Source: Edaphochlamys debaryana
Taxonomy: Eukaryota > Chlorophyta > Chlorophyceae > Chlamydomonadales
Assembly: GCA_016858145.1 (NCBI GenBank)
Contig: JAEHOE010000057.1
Coordinates: 558,001 to 622,000 of the forward strand
Length of the DNA: 64,000 nt
Direction of reading: 5' to 3'
Part shown: positions 47,673 to 57,570 of the stretch, in pieces
Layout of the letters: each line of letters opens with the position of its first letter
Position numbering within the stretch: position 1 is the first letter of the stretch
Notes under the pieces: model-generated
What the model saw: the letters and a program-made list of their open reading frames with translations, nothing else
What the model was told of the DNA's origin: nothing
Database searches by the model: none
Translations under genes and position numbers: made by a program

Positions 47673-50600
47673 AATATGCCCACGGGCGGAGCGGGGGCCT
47701 CTGCACGCGCGCTGAAGCGAGGCAGACGGCCCACAAGCAAGCGGGAGCAGCTGTGAGAGCCGCCACGCCATCGAGACACACCCAGGAAAGCAAAAGCCAG
47801 CGCCGCCAATCAGTACAGCTCGTCACGACCCAACACCCCGACGCTCCCACACCACACCCCGCCAACCGGCCGTCCCCACCCCCGCGGCCGCGACCCCAGC
47901 CCACCGCGCAGCCGGAGCTCCAGAGCAACCGACCGCAGCGCCGGGGCACGCCCACAGACATGCAAAACACACGGCGAGGCCTGAAGGGTGGTCCGGGAGG
48001 GAGGGCGGGAGGGCGGAGTCACAAGGGCCGGGCCGGACACGCCCACGGGCGGAGCGGGGGCCTCTGCACGCGCGCTGAAGCGAGGCAGACGGCCCACAAG
48101 CAAGCGGGAGCAGCTGTGAGAGCCGCCACGCCATCGAGACACACCCAGGAAAGCAAAAGCCAGCGCCGCCAATCAGTACAGCTCGTCACGACCCAACACC
48201 CCGACGCTCCCACACCACACCCCGCCAACCCGCCGTCCCCACCCCCGCGGCCGCGACCCCAGCCCACCGCGCAGCCGGAGCTCCAGAGCAACCGACCGCA
48301 GCGCCGGGGCACGCCCACAGACATGCAAAACACACGGCGAGGCCTGAAGGGTGGTCCGGGAGGGAGGGCGGGAGGGCGGAGTCACAAGGGCCGGGCCGGA
48401 CACGCCCACGGGCGGAGCGGGGGCCTCTGCACGCGCGCTGAAGCGAGGCAGACGGCCCACAAGCAAGCGGGAGCAGCTGTGAGAGCCGCCACGCCATCGA
48501 GACACACCCAGGAAAGCAAAAGCCAGCGCCGCCAATCAGTACAGCTCGTCACGACCCAACACCCCGACGCTCCCACACCACACCCCGCCAACCGGCCGTC
48601 CCCACCCCCGCGGCCGCGACCCCAGCCCACCTCGCAGCCGGAGCTCCAGAGCAACCGACCGCAGCGCCGGGGCACGCCCACAGACATGCAAAACACACGG
48701 CGAGGCCTGAAGGGTGGTCCGGGAGGGAGGGCGGGAGGGCGGAGTCACAAGGGCCGGGCCGGACACGCCCACGGGCGGAGCGGGGGCCTCTGCACGCGCG
48801 CTGAAGCGAGGCAGACGGCCCACAAGCAAGCGGGAGCAGCTGTGAGAGCCGCCACGCCATCGAGACACACCCAGGAAAGCAAAAGCCAGCGCCGCCAATC
48901 AGTACAGCTCGTCACGACCCAACACCCCGACGCTCCCACACCACACCCCGCCAACCGGCCGTCCCCACCCCCGCGGCCGCGACCCCAGCCCACCGCGCAG
49001 CCGGAGCTCCAGAGCAACCGACCGCAGCGCCGGGGCACGCCCACAGACATGCAAAACACACGGCGAGGCCTGAAGGGTGGTCCGGGAGGGAGGGCGGGAG
49101 GGCGGAGTCACAAGGGCCGGGCCGGACACGCCCACGGGCGGAGCGGGGGCCTCTGCACGCGCGCTGAAGCGAGGCAGACGGCCCACAAGCAAGCGGGAGC
49201 AGCTGTGAGAGCCGCCACGCCATCGAGACACACCCAGGAAAGCAAAAGCCAGCGCCGCCAATCAGTACAGCTCGTCACGACCCAACACCCCGACGCTCCC
49301 ACACCACACCCCGCCAACCGGCCGTCCCCACCCCCGCGGCCGCGACCCCAGCCCACCTCGCAGCCGGAGCTCCAGAGCAACCGACCGCAGCGCCGGGGCA
49401 CGCCCACAGACATGCAAAACACACGGCGAGGCCTGAAGGGTGGTCCGGGAGGGAGGGCGGGAGGGCGGAGTCACAAGGGCCGGGCCGGACACGCCCACGG
49501 GCGGAGCGGGGGCCTCTGCACGCGCGCTGAAGCGAGGCAGACGGCCCACAAGCAAGCGGGAGCAGCTGTGAGAGCCGCCACGCCATCGAGACACACCCAG
49601 GAAAGCAAAAGCCAGCGCCGCCAATCAGTACAGCTCGTCACGACCCAACACCCCGACGCTCCCACACCACACCCCGCCAACCCGCCGTCCCCACCCCCGC
49701 GGCCGCGACCCCAGCCCACCTCGCAGCCGGAGCTCCAGAGCAACCGACCGCAGCGCCGGGGCACGCCCACAGACATGCAAAACACACGGCGAGGCCTGAA
49801 GGGTGGTCCGGGAGGGAGGGCGGGAGGGCGGAGTCACAAGGGCCGGGCCGGACACGCCCACGGGCGGAGCGGGGGCCTCTGCACGCGCGCTGAAGCGAGG
49901 CAGACGGCCCACAAGCAAGCGGGAGCAGCTGTGAGAGCCGCCACGCCATCGAGACACACCCAGGAAAGCAAAAGCCAGCGCCGCCAATCAGTACAGCTCG
50001 TCACGACCCAACACCCCGACGCTCCCACACCACACCCCCGCCAACCGGCCGTCCCCACCCCCGCGGCCGCGACCCCAGCCCACCGCGCAGCCGGAGCTCC
50101 AGAGCAACCGACCGCAGCGCCGGGGCACGCCCACAGACATGCAAAACACACGGCGAGGCCTGAAGGGTGGTCCGGGAGGGAGGGCGGGAGGCGGAGTCAC
50201 AAGGGCCGGGCCGGACACGCCCACGGGCGGAGCGGGGGCCTCTGCACGCGCGCTGAAGCGAGGCAGACGGCCCACAAGCAAGCGGGAGCAGCTGTGAGAG
50301 CCGCCACGCCATCGAGACACACCCAGGAAAGCAAAAGCCAGCGCCGCCAATCAGTACAGCTCGTCACGACCCAACACCCCGACGCTCCCACACCACACCC
50401 CGCCAACCCGCCGTCCCCACCCCCGCGGCCGCGACCCCCAGCCCACCTCGCAGCCGGAGCTCCAGAGCAACCGACCGCAGCGCCGGGGCACGCCCACAGA
50501 CATGCAAAACACACGGCGAGGCCTGAAGGGTGGTCCGGGAGGGAGGGCGGGAGGGCGGAGTCACAAGGGCCGGGCCGGACACGCCCACGGGCGGAGCGGG

Positions 50601-53248
50601 GGCCTCTGCACGCGCGCTGAAGCGAGGCAGACGGCCCACAAGCAAGCGGGAGCAGCTGTGAGAGCCGCCACGCCATCGAGACACACCCAGGAAAGCAAAA
50701 GCCAGCGCCGCCAATCAGTACAGCTCGTCACGACCCCAACACCCCGACGCTCCCACACCACACCCCGCCAACCGGCCGTCCCCACCCCCGCGGCCGCGAC
50801 CCCAGCCCACCGCGCAGCCGGAGCTCCAGAGCAACCGACCGCAGCGCCGGGGCACGCCCACAGACATGCAAAACACACGGCGAGGCCTGAAGGGTGGTCC
50901 GGGAGGGAGGGCGGGAGGGCGGAGTCACAAGGGCCGGGCCGGACACGCCCACGGGCGGAGCGGGGGCCTCTGCACGCGCGCTGAAGCGAGGCAGACGGCC
51001 CACAAGCAAGCGGGAGCAGCTGTGAGAGCCGCCACGCCATCGAGACACACCCAGGAAAGCAAAAGCCAGCGCCGCCAATCAGTACAGCTCGTCACGACCC
51101 AACACCCCGACGCTCCCACACCACACCCCGCCAACCGGCCGTCCCCACCCCCGCGGCCGCGACCCCAGCCCACCTCGCAGCCGGAGCTCCAGAGCAACCG
51201 ACCGCAGCGCCGGGGCACGCCCACAGACATGCAAAACACACGGCGAGGCCTGAAGGGTGGTCCGGGAGGGAGGGCGGGAGGGCGGAGTCACAAGGGCCGG
51301 GCCGGACACGCCCACGGGCGGAGCGGGGGCCTCTGCACGCGCGCTGAAGCGAGGCAGACGGCCCACAAGCAAGCGGGAGCAGCTGTGAGAGCCGCCACGC
51401 CATCGAGACACACCCAGGAAAGCAAAAGCCAGCGCCGCCAATCAGTACAGCTCGTCACGACCCAACACCCCGACGCTCCCACACCACACCCCGCCAACCC
51501 GCCGTCCCCACCCCCGCGGCCGCGACCCCAGCCCACCTCGCAGCCGGAGCTCCAGAGCAACCGACCGCAGCGCCGGGGCACGCCCACAGACATGCAAAAC
51601 ACACGGCGAGGCCTGAAGGGTGGTCCGGGAGGGAGGGCGGGAGGGCGGAGTCACAAGGGCCGGGCCGGACACGCCCACGGGCGGAGCGGGGGCCTCTGCA
51701 CGCGCGCTGAAGCGAGGCAGACGGCCCACAAGCAAGCGGGAGCAGCTGTGAGAGCCGCCACGCCATCGAGACACACCCAGGAAAGCAAAAGCCAGCGCCG
51801 CCAATCAGTACAGCTCGTCACGACCCAACACCCCGACGCTCCCACACCACACCCCGCCAACCGGCCGTCCCCACCCCCGCGGCCGCGACCCCAGCCCACC
51901 GCGCAGCCGGAGCTCCAGAGCAACCGACCGCAGCGCCGGGGCACGCCCACAGACATGCAAAACACACGGCGAGGCCTGAAGGGTGGTCCGGGAGGGAGGG
52001 CGGGAGGGCGGAGTCACAAGGGCCGGGCCGGACACGCCCACGGGCGGAGCGGGGGCCTCTGCACGCGCGCTGAAGCGAGGCAGACGGCCCACAAGCAAGC
52101 GGGAGCAGCTGTGAGAGCCGCCACGCCATCGAGACACACCCAGGAAAGCAAAAGCCAGCGCCGCCAATCAGTACAGCTCGTCACGACCCAACACCCCGAC
52201 GCTCCCACACCACACCCCGCCAACCGGCCGTCCCCACCCCCCGCGGCCGCGACCCCAGCCCACCTCGCAGCCGGAGCTCCAGAGCAACCGACCGCAGCGC
52301 CGGGGCACGCCCACAGACATGCAAAACACACGGCGAGGCCTGAAGGGTGGTCCGGGAGGGAGGGCGGGAGGGCGGAGTCACAAGGGCCGGGCCGGACACG
52401 CCCACGGGCGGAGCGGGGGCCTCTGCACGCGCGCTGAAGCGAGGCAGACGGCCCACAAGCAAGCGGGAGCAGCTGTGAGAGCCGCCACGCCATCGAGACA
52501 CACCCAGGAAAGCAAAAGCCAGCGCCGCCAATCAGTACAGCTCGTCACGACCCCAACACCCCGACGCTCCCACACCACACCCCGCCAACCCGCCGTCCCC
52601 ACCCCCCGCGGCCGCGACCCCAGCCCACCGCGCAGCCGGAGCTCCAGAGCAACCGACCGCAGCGCCGGGGCACGCCCACAGACATGCAAAACACACGGCG
52701 AGGCCTGAAGGGTGGTCCGGGAGGGAGGGCGGGAGGGCGGAGTCACAAGGGCCGGGCCGGACACGCCCACGGGCGGAGCGGGGGCCTCTGCACGCGCGCT
52801 GAAGCGAGGCAGACGGCCCACAAGCAAGCGGGAGCAGCTGTGAGAGCCGCCACGCCATCGAGACACACCCAGGAAAGCAAAAGCCAGCGCCCGCCAATCA
52901 GTACAGCTCGTCACGACCCAACACCCCGACGCTCCCACACCACACCCCGCCAACCGGCCGTCCCCACCCCCGCGGCCGCGACCCCCAGCCCACCGCGCAG
53001 CCGGAGCTCCAGAGCAACCGACCGCAGCGCCGGGGCACGCCCACAGACATGCAAAACACACGGCGAGGCCTGAAGGGTGGTCCGGGAGGGAGGGCGGGAG
53101 GGCGGAGTCACAAGGGCCGGGCCGGACACGCCCACGGGCGGAGCGGGGGCCTCTGCACGCGCGCTGAAGCGAGGCAGACGGCCCACAAGCAAGCGGGAGC
53201 AGCTGTGAGAGCCGCCACGCCATCGAGACACACCCAGGAAAGCAAAAG
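47673..53248 (+). repeat. 363-bp satellite array, about 15.4 direct units
   Basis: The unit contains GACACACCCAGGAAAGCAAA, CAATCAGTACAGCTCGTCAC, CGACCGCAGCGCCGGGGCAC, ACATGCAAAACACACGGCGA and AAGCGAGGCAGACGGCCCAC. The period is 363, which is divisible by 3, so frames stay open over many units on both strands (for example 47753-50620). Units are almost identical. Differences are two recurrent single-base sites plus +/-1 changes in C or G runs, which become frequent after about 50030. A three-unit higher-order pattern is visible. I read it as satellite or minisatellite DNA, not a protein gene: indels are not frame-conserving and both strands are equally open. Confidence 0.93.
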
Positions 53249-55042
53249 TTCCCCAGCGTATTCTTGCGCCCAAGCTCGGTGATAAACTCCTCCCTGCACG
53301 GACGCATAGCACACACGGGACGGGTTGACGCTACGCTCTTGCCCTCCCACAAGACACTCACTGTATGTAAGCCGGCCAACCTGCCCAATTAGACCCACCC
53401 CGCTCCCAAGTAAGCCCCCTGCCCACGCTGCGCTCACCGGTACTTGGCCATGAAGGGGAACTTCCCCACGACCACCTCCCACACCCGTGCGCGCAGCTCG
53501 TGCACGAGCTTCTCCAGGGGCGTCTTGGCGCTGGGCAGCAAGCCGGACGCCAGAACACCCTTCTTCTGGTTCCCGTGCCGCTGGTCGAGCATGGACTGGT
53601 ACCTGTGCAAGCACGCAGCGCCGCACAATGACAGTCACTGCCCCCGACCGCAGTACCGCGCCCTCATGATGGCAGCTTGCGAGGCTTGCTGTGAGACCCG
53701 ACCCTCCTGGCCCGAGACCGCAACAGCCCTTCCCAAGCGAGTCCTGGCTCACCCGGGGCTGCACGAGTTCTTGTTGCAGTCGATGAGCACGTGTCTGACC
53801 ATGTCGAAGTCGGCCCCACGCTTCCTGCTGTGCTGAGTGCTCTTCCGTCGGCCGGGGAATTTGTACACTTCGTGGTACAGCCGCTTGATGACCTTGATCT
53901 TCTCGTGGTCCGCCACCTGCACGAGGCGGGTTTAGGGACGGGCAGGTTGCAGTCTACGCTCTTTGAGGCAACCCGGCAGGGCGACTTGAGCTCGGCTGAC
54001 TGCCCGCCGCGCCCTCCCACGACTGCTGCCGCGCTGTCGGTGCCTCTCCCACCCGCCCCTCCGCGTCCGTATTCACACACCTGCGCAACGGCCGCCACCA
54101 CGCCAACAGCAGGCCAGCCTTGCTCTGGGACGTCTTTGAGGGACGTGTGGCCACGAACAGGGCGGTGAAGCCAGTGATGTCGCGGAGCTTGGGGAGCAGC
54201 TTGTCGTACGGCCACCCTGCACTCCTGCCCCGTGCTGCTGGACTGCAGCTAGCGAACCCACGAGTACCAGGCATTTGGGCCCAGCTCCACGCCCAGCCGG
54301 CGCTGCAGCCCCGCAGCTGCGCTTCTGTGCGTGAGGTCGGTCAGGAAGTCAGGCAGGGGCCCCACACCCTGCTCCGAGGATTCCTCCCATAGCGGCGCCC
54401 CGACGTCGCCGCCGACAAGCCTCACGCCGTGGACTGGGCGCTGCAGGTTGAATGTGAACCTGCGGGCATGGGCGTAGCAGCGTTGCAAGCCCGCGAGGGT
54501 CGGGGTCATCGGCCAACCCCGCTCCCTCCTCGACAAACCTGCCTCCATCCAATCAACTCCAACGCTGCTGCCCGCGCCCGCTGCAACTCCTGCCCCAGAC
54601 CGTCTCACCGCTCGCCTTGTGAGGACATGCTCCACCACAATGGAAGCCCCACCCTCGGGCCTGCGCACGCGGGGGCATGTCGAGCGGCGTCCGACCCCCG
54701 AAACGCCGCATTACGATGCCCCTCGACCGGTATCCTCGCCTAGGCTTCGCCAGAGTCGCCGACAGGGGCTTGTTGCCGCCGCAGCCGCCGGCATGGCTCC
54801 GCGACAGCTCGAGGCGCCAGCTGGTGTTCAAACCCTCCTTCACTGGGTTCGCCACCAAGCGAGCACCGCACTTGTTGCAATGGTACGTTGCGCTGCAGCG
54901 GATACCACTTCTGTGCAAGGTCCAGCACTACGCTCAGCGGGCCGTCCCCGTCCGCTACGTAGGCCTCAAGTGAGCCTCGCGTCACTCCGTCAATCGCGGT
55001 CTGCAGCGGTGTGAGCCGTGCGACGTTCATGTTCGTGTTCAT
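53249..55042 (-). pseudogene. Broken multi-exon gene, possibly transposon-derived, abutting the satellite
   Basis: Minus-strand exon-like pieces: MNTNMNVARLTPLQTAIDGV... (from 55042) up to LAQKWYPLQ; after an apparent frameshift near 54900, a zinc-finger-like piece, CNKCGARLVANPVKEG ending in SRSHAGGCGG (C-x2-C ... H-x3-C); a piece near 54250-54500 (LQRCYAHARRFTFNLQRPV); 54090-54215 (PYDKLLPKLRDITGFTALFV); 53916-53753 (VADHEKIKVIKRLYHEVYKF to DCNKNSCSPG); 53602-53438 (YQSMLDQRHGNQKKGVLASG to KFPFMAKYR). The two last exons are cleanly spliced in phase. A final stretch (REEFITELGRKNTLG) ends exactly where the satellite begins at 53248. The zinc finger next to a long conserved body recalls transposases, but I do not recognise the family. 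Confidence 0.4.
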
Positions 55043-55400
55043 GTCGGCCCTTGCGTGGACTAACCCACGACCCGCTTGTCACCCCCCGCACCCCCCCGGC
55101 TGCACCGCAGGCCGTCGCCTGCACACTGCGGCACGTGGTCATTACTGCTGAGTGCTGACTCCTCAGCTCCCGCTACGACCCCGCCTGTGCTGGCCCCCCG
55201 CCGGCCCCCTTGAATACGACGTGACGTGCGCACATACAGCACCCGAGCCAGCCATCCATCCTGACCGCCATCCCGCCCTACATCCCCGCTCCCGACGGCC
55301 GCCCCGACGCTTGCTCGCGCCCGACCATTACTGCCGATGAGTGCGCGCCCTTCTGCACCGTGCACATGTTCACTTCTCGACCAGTTGCCAACTCCACCAG
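55043..55400. other. Region with no supported gene
   Basis: Upstream of the broken minus-strand gene. C-rich, with only short incidental frames. Confidence 0.4.
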
Positions 55401-55610
55401 TCGACATTTCCTCCGGGGAAGGGCTGGGTGCCTGGGGAAGCGTGGGTGTTGTGGGGAAGGGCTGGGGAAGGGCTGGGGAAGGGCTGGGTGCCTGGGGAAG
55501 GGCTGGGGAAGGGCTGGGTGCCTTTCTTCCTTCCTTCATTCCCTTCCTTCATTCCTTCCTTCCTTCACGATTTGCTGACGCCTTGCGTCCCCAAATGCCC
55601 CCTGCGTCCC
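55401..55610 (+). repeat. GGGAAGGGCTGG / TTCC low-complexity block, copy 1
   Basis: Tandem GGGCTGGGTGCCTGGGGAA-type units (55421-55525), then a TTCC/TTCA microsatellite (55527-55567), then CACGATTTGCTGACGCCTTG and CGTCCCCAAATGCCCCCTGC. The same order recurs at 56216-56362. Confidence 0.8.
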
Positions 55611-55860
55611 CCCCACTTCCACCCCCGCCGCCAAAATGATCGCCCCGAGTGTTGGGGTACGAGGAATCCGTAAGCAAGCAGAAAGCCCGGCCAGACCCGG
55701 AGGGTGTGATGTAGCTCCGCGTAGCGCCCGCCCGTCCGACGTACTGGAAGGGCCGTCCAGCGAGTTGGCTCCGCAGGCCCAGAGCAAACGGTCCGAGCGC
55801 CAGAGCGAGAAGCGCCAGAGGTATGTTCGTTGTCTAAGCAAGCAGAATCGCCCCGAGTGT

Positions 55861-55909
55861 GTGTGTGAAGGGCTGCTCGATTGAGCCGACGGAAGCGTAG
55901 GCGCGGTGA
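55861..55909 (-). repeat. 49-bp dispersed repeat, copy 2
   Basis: Reverse complement of 35820-35868 with one mismatch. It is flanked by GT-rich sequence. Confidence 0.75.
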
Positions 55910-55938
55910 CCCGAGTGTGTGTGTGTTCAGGGCTGCTC

Positions 55939-55965
55939 GTGTGTGTGTGTGTGTGTGTGTGTGTG
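55939..55965 (+). repeat. (GT)n microsatellite
   Basis: Thirteen GT units in an uninterrupted run. Confidence 0.95.
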
Positions 55966-56099
55966 ACACCCGAGCTGTAAAGCAGGGGAGCGCGACACGC
56001 CCCCTCGCTCGCGTGTCGTCCCGACCCCCCTGCCGGCGGGCCCCCCGCCCCCGCCCGTCCCCCGCCCCCCGCCCCCCGCCCGCGCCGCCCGCGCCGCCC

Positions 56100-56750
56100 G
56101 CCCGCCCGCCGTTAGCCATTTGCTATTGGCACCCTCGCACCGTTTGCAATTAGCTATTCGCAATTCGCTATCCACCAGTTCCACAGTTGCCACAGTTGCC
56201 CAGTTCCACAGTTGTTGAGGGCTGGGTGCCTGGGGAAGGGCTGGGTGCCTGGGTGCCTGGGAAAGGGCCTGGGGAAGGGCTTCCTTCCCTTCCCTCCCTT
56301 CATTCCTTCCTTCCTTCCTTCACGATTCGCTGACGCCTTGCGTCCCCAAATGCCCCCTGCGTCGATCCTTTGCTTCCATGCTTGCCCGCGCTCCTGCTGC
56401 GTGCACATCCTGACCACTCGACCAGTTTACCACTCCACCAGTTGACCATTCTCCCGCGGGCTTGGGGAAGGGACCTGGGGGCCTGCGGGCTTGGGGAAGG
56501 GACCTGGGGACCAGGGGAAGGGCCTCCTTCCTTCCTTCCTTCCTTCCGTCCTTCCCCAGTCCTAACACCCTTCCCCCCTTGCTCTCCCACTACACTGCAC
56601 GGCCCCGACTACACTGCACGGCCCCTGCGAGCACTGAACCCCCCTTGCTCTCCCACTTCCACCCCGCCGTTAGCCATTCGCTATTGGCACCCCCGCACCG
56701 TTGGCAATTCGCTATTCGCCATTCGCTATTAGCCAGTTCCACAGTTGCCA
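56100..56750 (+). repeat. Low-complexity block copies 2 and 3 and CTATTxGC short repeats
   Basis: 56216-56362 repeats the 55421-55610 block. A third, shorter version lies at 56460-56560 (GGGGAAGGGACCTGGGG units then TTCC repeats). The motifs TTAGCCATT(T/C)GCTATTGGCAC and CAATTCGCTATTCGC occur at about 56110-56165 and again at 56669-56730. Together they look like a nested cluster of short interspersed or processed fragments. Confidence 0.7.
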
Positions 56751-57570
56751 ATTTCTTCGATTTCAAGGCTCGCGGCGCCAACTCGGCCACCAACATCTGC
56801 TACCTGACATACATGGGCGCTGTGCACGAGCAGCGCCCGGCGGCGCTGTGCCGGCACCCGCCAGCCGGAGTCGCTGGCGCGGCGGCTGGCGGCGCGCAGG
56901 GTGGTGGCGGGTAGCGGTGGCTAGGAGGTGGCGGAGCGGTGTCCGTGTAGATAAGACCGGGCAGCTAAGTCTGTGCCGAGGGGTGCGAGTCCCCTCGAGA
57001 TCTGGGATATTCGAAACCCTCTCCACGGAAGATAGCAACACTGGTTGCGCACAACGTAGTTGCGTTCAGCTGCATCCCCCTTCGTCTTCGTCCAGACAAC
57101 GCTGCACGGCCCCTGCGAGCATAGTACCCCTGGGGGACCCCTGTCGTCCCCGGTTCAGCAAAAGCTGCATCAGCTTACGTGGTCTTTCGACACGCACAGG
57201 GGCTGTGCCCCATCCGCCACCTCAAGACCTGACACACCTATTCGGTCGGACCCAAGTGGGACCTACCCATGCCACCAGCGCACCTTTCCGCCAACCAACC
57301 TGCCTAATCCGCGTTAATGTGTCTACCCAACAGTCCACCTTCCTTCTACATCTTCAGCTCCATTCTGTCCCTGCCAGGCAAAACACTTCGTGCCCCCAAC
57401 TTTTGTCAATCCACTGTGCTGCGGCCCCCTCGCTCCTCCATCACCACCACCACGCTCCGCACGGGCCGTCGCCTCCGCATCAGTGGCTGTATCCCCGCGA
57501 TGCCCCCCTAACGCAGGTTCACCGCCCGGGCCTGTACGGGCCTGTGCCGCAGGAGGACTGCCTGGCATGC
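56751..57570. other. Region with no supported gene downstream of the minus-strand nuclease-like gene
   Basis: Contains a 7-bp perfect hairpin at 56977-56997 (CGAGGGG/CCCCTCG around TGCGAGT), not part of a complete tRNA. Otherwise C-rich sequence with short frames. Confidence 0.4.

Noticed and set aside
47753..50620. 955-codon open frame made of 121-residue repeats (and matching frames on the other strand)
   Set aside because: It arises because the 363-bp satellite period is divisible by three. Indels elsewhere in the array break the frame freely, both strands are open, and no start or promoter context is conserved.
47673..53248. CRISPR array
   Set aside because: Units are 363 bp and nearly identical throughout, with no short repeat plus unique spacers, and the genome is eukaryotic.
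56920..57005. tRNA-like segment with a T-arm-like hairpin (56977-56997)
   Set aside because: The 7-bp stem and TGCGAGT loop resemble a T-arm, but no pairing acceptor stem or proper anticodon arm can be formed.
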